Notes under the pieces: model-generated
The model's database searches: none
Told to the model about the DNA's origin: nothing
The model's input: the letters and a program-made list of their open reading frames with translations, nothing else
Made by a program: the position numbers and the translations under genes
Shown: piece after piece, positions 13,642 to 32,018 of the stretch
How the letters are laid out: each line of letters starts with the position of its first letter
Numbering within the stretch: the first letter of the stretch is position 1
Source: Archegozetes longisetosus
Lineage: Eukaryota; Arthropoda; Arachnida; Sarcoptiformes; Trhypochthoniidae
Assembly (NCBI GenBank): GCA_018873245.2
Contig: JAEMBT020000007.1
Span: 7,409,129 to 7,473,128, forward strand
Direction: 5' to 3'
DNA: 64,000 nt

Positions 13642-13675
13642 ATAATAATAATAATAATAATCATAATAATAATAG
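13642..13675 (+). repeat. AAT trinucleotide microsatellite
   Basis: An AAT run with one interruption (ATC), in the interval between the peptide gene and the convergent kinase gene. Confidence 0.9.
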
Positions 13676-13754
13676 AGTAATGCGAAATAGACTTTCAATC
13701 ATATAGTGTATAAGTAAAAAATCGGATGCATCAGGAATGTCAGCAAATTAAATA

Positions 13755-13897
13755 CAGTAAAACTTGTTTAGCTCGAACATCCACTTAAGTGGTTTTCAAA
13801 TACAATATAAAAATCCGCTAGAAAACAAGTGGTCATTGTTAAGATTCATCAAAAACCACTTAACTACACGTTTAAGTTAGACAGGTCTTACTTCAAC
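13755..13897. mobile_element. Pogo/Tigger-like MITE, family B relative
   Basis: The left end, after a TA, is CAGTAAAACTTGTTTAG. The right end reversed is GAAGTAAGACCTGTCTAAC, and inner parts of both ends read CACTTAAGTGG-like. The imperfect terminal inverted repeats and TA-adjacent insertion are typical of mariner/pogo derivatives. The right boundary is decayed. Confidence 0.6.
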
Positions 13898-14172
13898 ACT
13901 AAATAATAATAGTTAGGGCTAAACAATGACTAGATATTGATTTACAGAAAAATTGTACTGTCGAGTCAAACAACTGTACATAACTGAAAAGAACAAATTA
14001 ATCAAATCAATAAATTATATAAATTATTAGAGATGAAGCGCTTTCGAAACATAGATTACAACTAAATTGAGTCACAGTTGGAGTTATTAAGCAAATAGTC
14101 AAATATGCTCTTCATTTAATTTACAACAAAACCGTGTGTGATCATCGATCCCATCCTATTCACTGTTTCTAT

Positions 14173-16931
<2,759 letters not shown>

Positions 16932-17825
16932 TACTCTGCTCTATATTGAAAAAAATTTAATTTATTTCTATTGCTTATTAGCACAACATTAATAGCAGGT
17001 CATTATTGATAACAATCCTAAAACAATAGACATATCAAGACCACTATCAATAGAGATTAAGTTTAGAGGATTATTAGAGGAAAATGTACAAGATCGTTAG
17101 GATTTATGATTGTTTGCTAGTATAAAACAATTCAAACGTGTACCATATTTTCGGAACAATTGTGTAAATGAGACCATTTTCTACAATTTTAAGTGTTATC
17201 GCAAAGATTGGAAGGAAAAAGTATCAAGTCTGAAGTTCTGATTGAATAGTATTTTAGTAGATTTATGATTTGATAGGTGGAAATTTACGATACAGTGAAG
17301 TAAACATGAATTGGTAAAAGTTAGCATTCTCAAGTGAAATAATAAACAAATGGATAAATTAAAGAAACTGGCGCGATATCAGCTGTTAGTTACAAGCACA
17401 AAACCTGAATGCACAAACTGGTAATAAAGTAAATTATTAGCATAGCTTCCAAATGAATTAGATTAGAAGTAAAAGTCAAATGAATTAGTATTTCTGGCAG
17501 AGCTAGACAGAGTGAAACACTTTGAGTTATAAACGGTTGTTGACTATCACACAATTATTACTGAAAGCAATAAAACAATTTGCATGACATAATTGAATAA
17601 AAGATTAGACATTTTGGGTATTAAATGAGCAAAACCCATAACCAGCAGTCAAAACAAAAGTAAAATTAATAATCAAAAAGAATGAGCATTTATGAAGATG
17701 GTTATTCGTTCAATGAGATCTCATGTACAATGACCTCAAATATAATAATGTTTAGTCGTAAAAGATTTAAATTTAATGGCATTCTGGCTCAATAAATAAT
17801 CGCAAAAGTCATATTACTATTACAC

Positions 17826-17927
17826 GAAAAACATTTTATATTATATGAAAAGCATTTGATATTAAATGAAAAACATTTGATATTAAACGAAAAACATTTG
17901 ATATTAAATAAAAAGAGTTTGATATGA
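17826..17927 (+). repeat. Minisatellite of about 4 units, period about 23
   Basis: Diverged head-to-tail units built on AAACATTTGATATTAAATGA. Intergenic, with no coding role seen. Confidence 0.85.
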
Positions 17928-19800
17928 AAATTGCAGCAAATCAATGACAGCCTTATAAGAAATACTCACATTTTGATTGAAGAAAAGTTTAAGTCTGTTT
18001 ATATTGAAAGTCCAAAAATCAAACATAAATATGAATTGAATTAAAAAAATGAAATTTGTATAAGAAACAAGTTAATACGAGTATACTATCATTCGATAAG
18101 TCGAATATGATACAGTTTACAACATCGAGTCAATGCAAGACAAAGTTTATAACTTGAAGATTAAATCATATAATCCTAGTTATCAAAAAGTCTGTTATAC
18201 ACATAATCTTTTGATTTACAACATGCAACACTCCAAACACAAAACAGTACATCAAGGAGTAGTACAAACGAGTAAATGTTTCTAAGATAGACAGCTTGTG
18301 AGATACACGATTTGCGAGTCTCGTAAACTTTAAAGTGAACGTTGTTTAGAAGTTGGGGTTTAGAGGATTTCACAGTTATGAATACGTAGAAATAAACTGT
18401 TGATTGCCTCCTACACTCTTTGGGAACGGCAGGTGAAGCAAAGAAGGCATATAATAATATAAGTTAGGAAAACAAGTGTGAGGAGGATGCGAGCTCGGAA
18501 GGAATAAGTCTGAAACTCAGTGCAAGTCTAGCTTGACCTCTTTGTTTATCATGTGCTAACAGAGCAAGTCATTCACTACTAACTTTGTCCGATTGTGAAC
18601 TTACAGAACAACAATTAATGACAAGGACTACTGAAATAGACTAATTACTAACTGCTATTTATTCTAAATCATATAGAAGTCAACTGTGGCCCATCGGAAA
18701 TGCGACCTACTATTATAGTAATGTGTTGTTAATCTGCCATTCATTGCCACTTCTCGTAAATGAAACTGAACTGAATGTGACTTTTTATTATCTTAATTGT
18801 TTTCTCAAAAGATTAATTAATTGCCGTTACTCAGCCATTGATAAGTTTAGAATTGGAGGCCGTAAGAAAGTTTATATTAAAACCCAAAAGTCTAGTTCGT
18901 TCAGATGTCTTATCAGCTTAGACACGAAAATAATTATGTTTTTTAATAGACTTTTTGTCTAATCAATCTTAATGTTACACATTTTCACTAATAGCAACGT
19001 TTGAAGTGAATGATCAGTTGGTGCAAAGTTTCAATTATTTAGAAGCCATTAAATGAAAACTAATTGAGAATTGTCAGGGTATAAACATTATGCGAGTCAT
19101 AAATTAGCTTATAATTCAGAATAATTTGATGCCTATTTCACTGAATGTGAACCACTTAAGGGCTGATAATCATTAATCAAAAAACGTCTGTTTGGCTTAT
19201 TATACAAATAAAACGGTTAATTCATTTGAATTAGTTTGTGGCTTACATTAGTAGATGTTTTAGATTTCCAGATCCGCATTTTGTGACTAAGTGTTGGTTT
19301 ATACAAATTATAATATTCACTATTTATCAAATTATTAAATATCAGTACCAAGCTTAATCCTGTTTTTCCACGATCACTATTTTTTCTTGATAAATATCAA
19401 TCACATTCACACAAAATTTTACTAAATATTAATGTTTTTAAACATGACAACAATAATTATCACAATTGAATCACTAAATGGCAGTTAGAAGTGAATATGA
19501 CTGAAAGCCAGTTAAGAATAAAGAATAAATAAGAGAGAACTGGTGATAATTAGCAATAAAGTAGAATTGATAAAATGAAATGAAATGCTAAACCTGATTT
19601 AGTAAAACAGTTTAGCTCAATGGCTCACTTGGCAACTGAACAGAATTATCGTATTTGGTTTCACCCTTTTTTATGCAACTCTAATAAGTAGTCAACTATC
19701 TCAACACTTATGCTTCTGCACAGTCGACACAATCATTCATCAATATATTTAACTAATGTATAACTGTTTAATTGGAGGTATCAAACCTTAGTATCAGCCA

Positions 19801-19912
19801 CTTTGAAGGAATGGGAGAGAATAGGAGAGAATGGGAGAGATTGGAGAGAATCACACAGAATGGGAGGCAATGAAAGGCAATCAGAGGGAGAGAGAGAGAG
19901 AGAGAGAGCGTT
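19801..19912 (+). repeat. Purine-rich GGGAGA/GA tandem tract
   Basis: Repeated GAATGGGAGA-type units run into an uninterrupted (GA) run near 19888-19909. Confidence 0.85.
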
Positions 19913-20311
19913 AGAGAAGATAACAGTGAAGTGTTTGTCAATTAAAAGGCAAACAATGTGACGCAAAAACTGCATATAAAGAATATAATCGTTGTTCTGC
20001 AATTCGCCTTAACCACAGTATAGCACTTCTTCAGGCGTGGCTTTCAATATTTCAACTATTGTTTTATATCAAACTCTTTGTGATTCAATCGATGGCTATA
20101 TTTACCCGTAACTAACAAATTAGGCAAACATTTGATAAATGGGAGGGAATTAACATAAGTTTTAATATTCGACACGATAACAAACCCATCGTTTTAATTA
20201 ATAAGTTAGAAACGATGCTAAACAACCAAATTGAACACTTGTTGTGTGCCTTATTTGCATCACATTCACATCTGTGCGACACTCTAGTAGTATTTGTTAT
20301 TATTAATATTG

Positions 20312-20420
20312 TTATTTTGTTATAAGTTATGCTATAAGTTATTACACTATAAGTTACGCTGTAAGTCATACTATAACTTATAGCACTTAAGCTATTCTAC
20401 TGTAAGCTATTCTACTATAA
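20312..20420 (+). repeat. Degenerate CTATAAGTTATG-type tandem repeat
   Basis: Imperfect units of TATAAGTTA and then AAGCTATTCTACT follow each other. A related CTGCTATAGTT pattern occurs at 63953-64000. Confidence 0.7.
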
Positions 20421-22789
20421 TCTACCACTAATTCTGCTCTTTTCGTTTGCTAAACAATATCATTTTTGCTGAAACCACTTTTCAAAGTCAGATAATATGG
20501 AAAGAAGGTCGTCCTATTCAATGTAACATACGGTTTGAATAACAATTTTTTGCCTATCATTCCTATCCATTTCATTTATATTGTCAACAATTTTGCAAAA
20601 TAACTAAATTTAATTTATACAGTCGTTACATGAGTTTTATGGAAAAAATATCAACTTTTTGCTAAAATCTTACGATATTTTACTTTTTGAGACAATATGC
20701 TCTAATTTCATCAGAATTGAAGTTAATGTTACGAAAGTGCAATGCAATAACGGAACAATTATATAAACCTTAGCATGAGTTATCATAAACTTTCGCGACT
20801 ATTATTCTTATCAGAAGAGCAATAAAATGATAAGTTTAAGTATAAATCAGTCGATCGATCAATAGGGCAAGATATCAATAGTTTCATTGGAAACAAACGG
20901 TTGGCCTTTAAAAATATAACATTGAAAATGATAATACAATCAAGTGATAGCTATTTTGTGATGTATTAAGGATTTAAAGCACATATACACTGTGGCATTG
21001 ACTTTTAGTGATCAGTCATATGTCATTTTCACTATTTTATGTATTATGTACTCATATAAATATGAGTCATTACAACCAATCCAATCATCTAATTCAACAC
21101 TATTTTAGTCGTTTTAATAATCCTTATATTTTTATTTTAATAATCATTTCGCCCATAATAAGTAATCGAGTGAATCGAAAAAATGATTCATTTTTAATTT
21201 AATAAATTTGATTCTCACCTCAACTTATTGTTGTTAGTCTTTTGATAACGATTTTGATGATTTAATAAATACTTTATCTTCAATTGATTCAATCGTTGAT
21301 TTTTTAATTCATTTCATCTGAAATATTCATAAAACTGATTATAATTAAATTCGTATAAGTATTACATGACTCAAAATTTAAAACAAAGACAAATCAGTTG
21401 TAGACTTCAATAAGAATTGAGTAGAAATTACCTTAAATTCAAAAATAACGATATTTTTCAATATAAAAACCAATTATTGCTTAAAGGATTTGATTTTAGT
21501 ATTAATTATTAAAACATTAGTTATTGAGATTTAGTTAATTGTGTTATTATTACGATTCAAAATAGAATTAGTTTAAATAGGAGATTAGCGAACGGTTAGT
21601 AAACAATAACTGGTCTTAAAATTGTTTGTTTTCATCAAATTAGGGAAAACGACGACTTTTCAGTTTTCTAAAGCATAGCCTCAGGTCATCGATTGCCAAC
21701 TTTTGTGTTTACGGCCTAACAATATATCAACTCTTGCAACTATTTTCGTCTTTTTTCAGCCTTCAAGTCACAGTCTCCTAACTGATTAGATCCTATTAAA
21801 TGTGACATACGAAAAAGTACCAATTCTGATATTAAGCTTAGCTGAATTTAAGCGACTGTGAAAACTCAAATAAAGCTATTTGATATGACGTTAGACCTGG
21901 AGAAGCGCCCCAAGTGTCCACTGCACAAACTTAAATAACATTATTTTTCTTAAACACACGTCTCTACTTCTTCGTTAACTTATTCTATTATCAATTTATC
22001 AAATGTTTTAATTTGATTGCGAAAGTACAAATTTATTTGAAACAAGAAGAAACTGAGTAAAGTAAAAATAAGACATAAACTATTTTGGAAAAGAGGAGTG
22101 CAATAGTATTGGTTTATTGGAAAGATGCTGTTATGTCACTCTAAGTAGTAGAATAACCATAAGAGGACGACACTAACTATCCTTCAAATAGCTCTACATC
22201 CTATTGAAAACATAATTTTAAAACAATCGACACCCCTTTCAACTGCGATTATTAAGAACTAACGGCAAGCCTTTTAACTTTAAAATCTCTAACAGTAAAT
22301 CGATCGCAATTCGAAAACTAAAATAATTATTAATAATGTATTGTTTAATATATCGCTAGTTTTTGACTTATTGTATGCTTTAGTATCGGATTACACAACT
22401 TATTAGAAATTAGTTTTGCTTTTAGTCACTCTTAAGTTTATAGCATTGAGTGTCCCTTATTTGGAGTATTGACGATTGCGTAATTTGAAAGTCATTTTAT
22501 AAATTTTAATTCAAATTTCAATGAGTTAAAAATTCAATTTCTATTAAAGCCCTCAATACAACCACTAGATTAGGAAAAATAATTACTAATTAATAAATAA
22601 CTCAATCGTAATCTTACTGTAAGTTTGAAATTCAAACTATAACTACAGCTCAAATGAATATTAAAAGAGAACGTAATTTATGCGAATATCACTTAAGATA
22701 ACATTTAATAAACATTGAGTAAAAGTTCAATTTTCTAGAAATCACTGAACTCAGGTTTAATATTAAAGTTTGATTAGAATCAGCAAAAG

Positions 22790-23901
22790 ATGGATACAAA
22801 TAGTGATTCAAATGACCCAATTTTGACCATCAAACTGCCAGAAGTCTCGAAGACTGCAAAACAGAATCATAACTCATCAAATGAGGACATGAATGACTCA
22901 AACGATGACAATCAAAATGAAACAAACGAAGATATGAGTGACGGAAAAGAGATGAATAGTAGCAATGATTTAAATAAAAATAATTCAATTAAAGACACTT
23001 CGAGTAAATTTAAGAGCGAGAAAAGTGGTCAAAATAAGGACAACGAAGAAGTAGTTAAGATCGATCATGCCCAACTGAAGCAAAAGATCGAAGAAGAAGA
23101 ACGAGAAAAAATGCAGTAATTATTCAATACTTTTTCGTTATTATTATTATTATTATTCGCTTAACTGCTTCTCCATTCATTTAAACTAATCCATGCTTTG
23201 ATTGTGTTTCTCAATAGAGTCCTTGTCTCTAACTTTTCTGAAGAACAATTGAACAGGTACGAGATGTACAGAAGATCCGCATTTCCGAAGGCAGCTATAA
23301 AAAGGGTAAGACTTTTACGTTTTTATTAGTTTGACATTTTCTGTTGACTATCAAAACCTTCAATTTTCAAACTGATCAAGACATGAACTGAAACTTTTCT
23401 ACTTGATTGAATAGTTGATGCAATCAATTACTGGTTGTTCAGTATCTCAAAATGTTGTGATAGCCGTTTCAGGCATTGCAAAAGTATTTGTGGGAGAAGT
23501 AGTGGAAGAAGGTATTGCATTTTTGTGATTTATAGCTCATTATTGTTGGAATGACGTTTGCATTTAAGCTTAATAAAGTTGTGCAACACTTATGACGCTT
23601 GTCTGCTTTGATAATCAGTTAGATATCAACGCATTAACTGTCATTGAATTTTAACCCGAGATTATAATTGTTGTTGAGTGCGCTGTTGTTGTTGAAACGA
23701 TGCCATTTATTCATGTTACTTAAAACTGATTACTCAATGCAAAAATGATGATTATTTCTCATAGGACTAGATGTAATGGAACAAAACGGTGAAAGCGGTC
23801 CGTTGCAACCGAAACATATACGAGAAGCTGTTCGTAGATTAAGGCTCAAAGGAATTATGCCTAGCAGAAGGCCCAATTTATCCAAGTCTCCCTTTCTCTA
23901 A
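22790..23901 (+). CDS. TAF11: TFIID subunit 11 (TAF11/TAFII28)
   Basis: Four exons: 22790-23115, 23218-23305, 23415-23511 and 23765-23901; 648 nt, 215 residues (human TAF11 is 211). The N-terminal third is acidic and rich in Asn and Ser, as in other TAF11 proteins. The C-terminal histone fold is unmistakable: [18 protein letters not shown], then [29 protein letters not shown] and [16 protein letters not shown]11 pairs with TAF13 in TFIID and contacts TBP/TFIIA during pre-initiation complex assembly. An AATAAA lies about 70 bp past the stop. The TMEM86 gene converges on it 365 bp downstream. Confidence 0.97.
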
Positions 23902-23971
23902 ACATTCACAACTATTCAAAATCTAGCCCTAAATTCATTATACTTTTGTACAGTTATTCAATCATTAATCA

Positions 23972-23977
23972 AATAAA
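23972..23977 (+). promoter_or_regulatory. Candidate poly(A) signal of TAF11
   Basis: A canonical AATAAA hexamer lies about 70 bp after the stop codon. The position is consistent with a short 3' UTR before the convergent neighbour. Confidence 0.55.
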
Positions 23978-24266
23978 ATTCATTTAAATTGAGATTATTT
24001 CGACTTTATTTCGACTATTGTTCGACTAAATTATCGAATATAACTTAAAGTTTTAAATATAGTATACATTGCTATGATTTATATTACATAATAACCAATA
24101 CAAATAATAAAGTATATCTTATCGGAAATAATTGGCACAAATCACCAAAATTTGAAAGGAATGCTTCAATGCTTTGGACAAATAGCTTATCGATGAATAT
24201 TTATCAGAATGTAATGATTAGTAACGAAAAGTTTGGTACCGATTAGTACAAATTGAACTTTTCATT

Positions 24267-26789
24267 CTACTTAGTGTCATGAAAACGAACAGATCCTCCT
24301 TTTGAGTAAGAACTTGAAGATTTTTTGATACCACAGTCCTTAGAATAAGAACTTTTGCAGGACTGAGAGGAATAGCAGGATTGTTGTTGTTCGGTATGAC
24401 TGGAGCTCTTGATATCAGCAGAAATTCTTTCCGACTGATTTGCAGCGCTCAATACAGCCATAGCTTTGCTGTCGACAACAGACAATGAGATACCGAACTG
24501 TGCTGCATAGTAAGTAAGCATAACCAAGAGTTGGCAATGTCTCGGATCTATCAGATTAGTAATTATGCCGAATTCTCTCAAACCAAGTACAGTATCAGAA
24601 ATGGCAAATAGAATGCCACCAAAACAAGAGCAAAGTTTAGTCCAAGTCCATAAATCTTCGAAGAGCTGAACTCTTGCAACAGCTCTCCAGACCATCATCA
24701 ATAATATGAGATTATAAAATGGAACCGTTACACTAAATATAGTGCCTAATCAAAAAGATTAACAAAGTTTTAGATGTTTGAGGCTTAGAACATCTTCTAC
24801 TCTACTAATCAGTAAGCCTACCATTAAATTAATTCCCAAAAATCATTTTTCAAGTCTAATTACTTTTCAGTCAAATAATACCTTCTATTTCTTAATCCTT
24901 AGTTTCATTTAATATTTCATTGAATAAATACTAAGACTAGGGATATGAGAGTGTTCTCTACAAAAATTTTCAATTGAGTATTAAATAATAAATGAGAAAA
25001 TTCTGTGCTCTGCAGGAATGCTCTAAATTTAATTATTCTAAAATTTTCGACATATTCTGCAGTTATGATTATATTTTGAAAGCTAAGATTTTTTGTCCGT
25101 TAAGGAATCATATTTTAGTAATGGAATAATTTTATCGAGTTATGAGAAGTAAAATAATTAGTGCGATTCAAGTCGTAATTTTGCTATACAGTCGCCTCTC
25201 GTTATAGTAAACACCCTGATGCACTAGAAATTTGTTCATTATAATGGAAGCCCACTATACCAGATATAGTGAACATACCGTATGAACCAGATTTTTCAAA
25301 AAGTGTACATCATAGCAGTTGTTCACTATATCCGACTTCAGAATAGAGAGAATCGACTGTAATCAAAAATTCAAGTTTAATTTATTTAATCTTCAATTAG
25401 CAAAATCAGTGAAAAATTCATTTCTGATAGGAAATAAAAGTGAAATGAAGTTTGAATTAATGGTAATGAAGAACTAATCGAGGTGAAGAAAAGTTATTTT
25501 GAATTAGTTTGAATGATAAGAGTTGCAACGAAAATGTTGAATAATTTTTCCAGAGTCCTCGATCGTATTAGATAACAGAGTTTCCCTTTATTCTATAATC
25601 AGACACTTCCTAAAACTTAAGCTAAAATCAGTTAAACTCTGAAATAGTGGGATATTTTAAATTTGTACTAATTAAAACAGTCCTCATCACATCTATGCTT
25701 GAAAATCAAAAGTGAATGCCTAAAATTTGCAGCTTCAATTCAAAATTAGTATTGCACTTGAAGTTAACCAAACCGATTATCGTCAATCTCAAGGATTTGC
25801 ATCAAAGCGATTAGAGACAGTGGCGAAGCCAACAAATTTCGAGTGGGAGTACACCACCATACTGATTTCGATTAAATCTATACTTACCAATTAAAACTAA
25901 TTGTTTATAGTTATAAACTTGAATTGCAATCTACTTTGCTATATTCTGTGGCAATTATCACAAGAAATCAACGAGATTTCATACTGAAAGTTAGACTTTT
26001 AGACTGGTTTCGTCACCGATAAGATGCATATAAATTAGCACAACTCTTATCAATTATATTCTAACAACAATGAATACCTTGAAGCCCAGGATACATGATA
26101 TAGTGGACAAGTGCTCCGACAAGACCACAAACAACACCTGCATAACAATTGATTGGATGAAAGCCAAACGCAGATATGTATGCGATGTGAGCCTAATTTA
26201 AAATTAAATGCAATTAAGACTAGTGGGAAAGAAATGAAGAAGGGGAAAGATTGAAAACTGAAGTCTAGAAGAGAAGATACCCAAGATAGTTATTAAAAGA
26301 GTTAAATCAAAATGCAATTAAATACCAGTCCAAAAGCTAACATTCCCCATAAGAAACATTTTGGCCAAACGAGTAGAGCGTCGCCCAAACACGACAGCAT
26401 TAGACCACACAATACTCTTCGAGAATAGACGTGTTTGTCACCTAAACTGATGCCATGAAGAACAACGAAAATGCAGAGCCATACAATTGGTAGACATTTA
26501 AGAACACATGTAAGCCATGAAGGATTCTCGCGATCAGTCAATACCAAATAAATAGCAACTGTCTTGAAGAATGGCACTAGTTTTGGCCCAATCGATCTGA
26601 TCTATGATTGGATAAGTGATTGAATGAACCAATCATTAAAGAAGTTGAACAAAGTTGTGATAAAAGAAAATATAATTAACACAAAGAAATAATTACCACA
26701 ACAGTAGGACTGGTCCAGTAATCGTTGAGCTGTTGGTGACTATGATGGTCCAAGAGTAGTTTGTGTTTCTTATGATGAATATGATACAT
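24267..26789 (-). CDS. TMEM86: TMEM86-type lysoplasmalogenase (YhhN family)
   Basis: Four exons in minus order: 26789-26697, 26601-26326, 26192-26078 and 24745-24267; 963 nt, 320 residues. Family hallmarks: GPKLVPFFKTVAIYLVL near the N-terminus, SWLTCVLKCLPIVWL, LMLSCLGDALLVWP, AHIAYISAFGF, and a late TYYAAQFGISLSVV. About eight hydrophobic segments predict a multipass ER membrane enzyme that hydrolyses the vinyl-ether bond of lysoplasmalogens. It is longer than the usual 220-240 residues. The N-terminus has a His/Lys-rich leader (MYHIHHKKHK), and the last 70 residues form a Ser/Lys-rich hydrophilic tail. Whether it is the A or B type cannot be told. The last intron is 1.3 kb and hosts a MITE. 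Confidence 0.92.
25189..25359. mobile_element. Pogo/Tigger-like MITE (family B), 171 bp with TA target duplication
   Basis: The left end is CAGTCGCCTCTCGTTATAG and the reversed right end is CAGTCGATTCTCTC. Both are flanked by TA (25187-25188 and 25360-25361). Inner repeats read TATAGTGAAC. It is non-coding and lies in the last intron of TMEM86. Its length and ends parallel 49900-50071 and 54031-54205. Confidence 0.8.
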
Positions 26790-29113
26790 GATTGAGTTGT
26801 TGCTTTGTACGACTCCTTAATTTGTACGAGTTGAGAGATGAGAGATTCTGATCAGCATTTAGTAAGAGATTAGTTCACTTTGGCTTTAATACTGGTTTCG
26901 TTTGTATTCGTATAAATATCTGTAAAGAACGCAAAAAAATCAATATTTTGTAAAATTTCACAATCAATAAAATTGTAAAAATATAATTCTCTTACTACTC
27001 AATATTACACTTAATAGTAGTGAAACTGAAAAACAATCCAAACTTAAATACAATTAGTGTTAGAAATGAGTAAAAAAGCAATTAATCGAAAAGAAAAAGA
27101 GAAAAAAGGAATAAATAACCTAAAGTTGAGCAGAAAAAGAATCCATTTGAGGAATTAGTTAATAACTTAAAAGTATTTACAGTATTTAAAGCGAATCAAT
27201 TGTTTAGAAATTAGATGAAGTTAGCATTGAGTTAGTTATGCTGTTGTGTTGACTATTTTGCTTAGAATTGTTTATAAGTATTGAGTGTTTTTATATAGCA
27301 GTAGAAGTAAACACAAATGTGAGTCACATTTAAGCCAAGCCTCCAGTGAAGTGCTTGAGTTGAATTAGTTACTATAATGTTTTCATTCGTATTCCCATCA
27401 ACACAATTATTAATAGTTTTATTAATTCCAACTGTTATGTCAAACTAAAGTTAGCTACCTTTTCGTGCCAAATCTCTTCTAATGCGTTTTAGCTTAAGAA
27501 TAAAAGTATCATAATTGATGTACAGTCGATAGTTTTCAAGTTTGTAATTCAATTTCATAGTTTTGCATAATTAACTTGACGTCTATTTTGTCACAAATAA
27601 GTCATCAATTTGATAATCATTCTAAATTATTTGGTCGTATCATAAATCAATTGTTTTTTCTCCTTCAAAACAGCTTTCATTCAGTCATAAAATATGATAA
27701 ATTCATCAAATTATTGCTAATCTAAATACAATTTTGTCAAAATGTGCTATAATGTGATTTGAACGGAAAATTTGATTTACAATCTGATGAAGGATTTATT
27801 ATAGTTTATGATGGAATTAAAGTTATATTTTTAAAGAGAAAACGATTAGTAATAACATAGAACCATTAGTAATTCTTAGGAAAAATCCATTTGTGAGAAA
27901 GACAGCATAAAATTAGCGTATTATAAGAATGATAATTGAAATGCTCGGTGGTAAAGCTGTAGACTGTGTGATGATAGTGAAGTAGATCAAGTTTAATCGG
28001 TGATGCGTGAAGATCATAAACCAAAGAAAGCATAACAATTTAATAGTATCTTAGAGACAACTATTGTTCAAATATTAACTCAAAGTTCGTCAATCAAAGT
28101 TGACACTAGACTCAAAAAAGATAACGACAAATATTTATTGACTCACGTAGCGTCAACTAATTTCGACTAAATAAGTCAATCATTTCATTGATCAGTGAAC
28201 TAATGGAATAAATATTTATGAGTGACTATTGAGGCATTAATTATACAAAACAACAATTCATAAAGTCGAGTAGTTTCGATAAGTAACTGAGCGAATTTGG
28301 AACCGTCAAAAGCTTGAGACGCAGAAAGTAGATCTAGAATCTATCATTCAAAACTTGTCCTTAAACACTCAATCAACTTATTACTGCTATTTTAAAGTTA
28401 GTCAACTCTAGTTGCAGGTAAATAATTCAACGCAAATAGAAATGGAACAAGTTCTTGAAGCACAACTCTTTAAAACTTAGTCATATGAATCGAAGTTTTT
28501 GCAATTTTTCAGTCCTAAAGGGTTGGCAAAATTGATAAAATAAGTTCAAAGTATTTGAACAAATTTGAAGTCTTTCACTAAATTTGAGCATAAGCAAAAT
28601 TGACTGAAAAAATGCGTAAGAACTATTAGAAAATTTGAGCAGAAGTTACACAACACTAATACACAAATCTGTTGACTTAAGTCTAAACACAGTCCAAGTA
28701 CAAATAGAGTCTAAAAGTTTGAATAGATTTGTTTTAATTGGTTGAGTAGCTGGCAGAAAAAGTGATTTTATTATCAAAAAAGTGAACTCAATTTAACGGA
28801 TGGTTTAGTAAAAGTTAAGCAAATGACGAAAGTGGAAAGAAAGTGGAAAAGAAGTGGAAAAGAAGTAGGAAAATGAGAATAGGAAAATAAGAGAATAGTC
28901 AGTTTTTTTTAATAAGATAAGGTTTCGAGACGTTAGGTAGTGAGAATGGGTGTTTTATGACTGTTGAAACGTCCTCTCGCTGACAAGCAGCCAATTGTAC
29001 AACAGATCACTTTTGCTTTCCTATTCTCTCTGTACGAACAACAGTATTTTCTAATCTTTACTCTACTCTCATTTTATTAATTTAAATCTTATTTTCTCAA
29101 TTATTTCTTCTCT
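26790..29113. other. Interval upstream of divergent TMEM86 and enolase
   Basis: No protein exon is recognised. A purine tract of GTGGAAAAGAA units sits at about 28841-28895. Sequence from about 28970 is likely enolase promoter and leader. Confidence 0.5.
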
Positions 29114-29359
29114 GTAAGTATTTTCATTTATTTAATAGTTATGTCAAATAAAAATGAGATGACAATAAAATTAAAAAGCTATAGAAAAAGAGAGAGTTAT
29201 GTAATATAAAAAATCGATAGATAGTTAACCTTGAAAAGTGTCCTTCAATTGTAGGTCAAAGTGAACGCAGACTCGACTCATAGTGAGCTAACACTCGAAT
29301 GTCATATCATTTAGTTTCCTTTGCAATAGTCTACTAGCATTAAGTCAGTTGTTTTACAG
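29114..29359 (+). other. Probable leader intron of enolase
   Basis: A strong donor (GTAAGTA at 29114) and the acceptor TTTTACAG ending at 29359 bracket a 246-nt intron just 19 nt before the enolase ATG. A non-coding first exon would end at 29113. Inferred from splice signals only. Confidence 0.55.
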
Positions 29360-29378
29360 ATTTAACCGACTCTTCAAA

Positions 29379-31236
<1,858 letters not shown>

Positions 31237-32018
31237 GAATTAAAAGTTACTTATCTTTCTCTCTCTCACTGCCTATCTTTTAGCTTTGAATTAGTTTTCT
31301 TCAAATTATTCCTGTTTTAATCTATAAAAAAATTATAATTATAATCTTCAATAGACATCATGAAACAATACCCGGTTTTAGTGAGTCAGTGTTTGTTAAC
31401 GATCCCGGTTTTGATTGATTTAACAAATTATAAGTTGATAGAAATGTTTTATATCGGATTTGCGAAAATATGAAAGAATTAGTTTTATGATGTGCTCCAT
31501 ATTATTTCGACTTAACCATCAGTCAAAGAAGTAGTTATCCTCCCACTTATTGTAACTGATCGATAGACATTTGGGATGAATGACCGCCCGGTGATAAACT
31601 TTGATTGTAGTTGTAATGTCCAACTGATCCATTGGAACAATTATAGCCTTTTCCTGATTGAGCTCTAAATCGCTGAGTCTGTGTTTACAATATATAATCG
31701 TTTGTCTTTTGTGATCAATTATGCTTAAGCATACTTTTTTTTAACATTAAATCTGTTCCAATGGATCCTTAATGTCATAGTAGTCGAGAAATCATTCATT
31801 ATCTAAACAAGAATTAGTAGCAGAACGAATGCACTGATATATTGGGTTAAATGACAAATGACTGATGGCTTTAATAGCAATTATACAAAATTGTGCTACA
31901 ATTGAAAGTTAAGATCAAGTGTGAGAATGATATGTATTTTAATGTCAATTGAATGTAATGGAAAGTTGAATAAAGGAAAGGAGCTACTAATCAGTTTGTA
32001 TTTATACATTTTCTATTC
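31237..32018. other. Spacer between convergent enolase and CAP-D2 genes
   Basis: This 782 bp spacer must hold both 3' UTRs. No canonical AATAAA is obvious for enolase. I see no further gene. Confidence 0.6.

Larger units (their letters stand above)
16932..22789. other. Gene-poor interval between divergent trc and TAF11
   Basis: The two genes point away from each other, so this 5.9 kb holds both upstream regions. I find no supported protein exon. Non-coding leader exons of trc may lie here (for example around 18400-18560, which is less AT-rich), but I cannot prove one. Minisatellites are listed separately. Confidence 0.55.
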
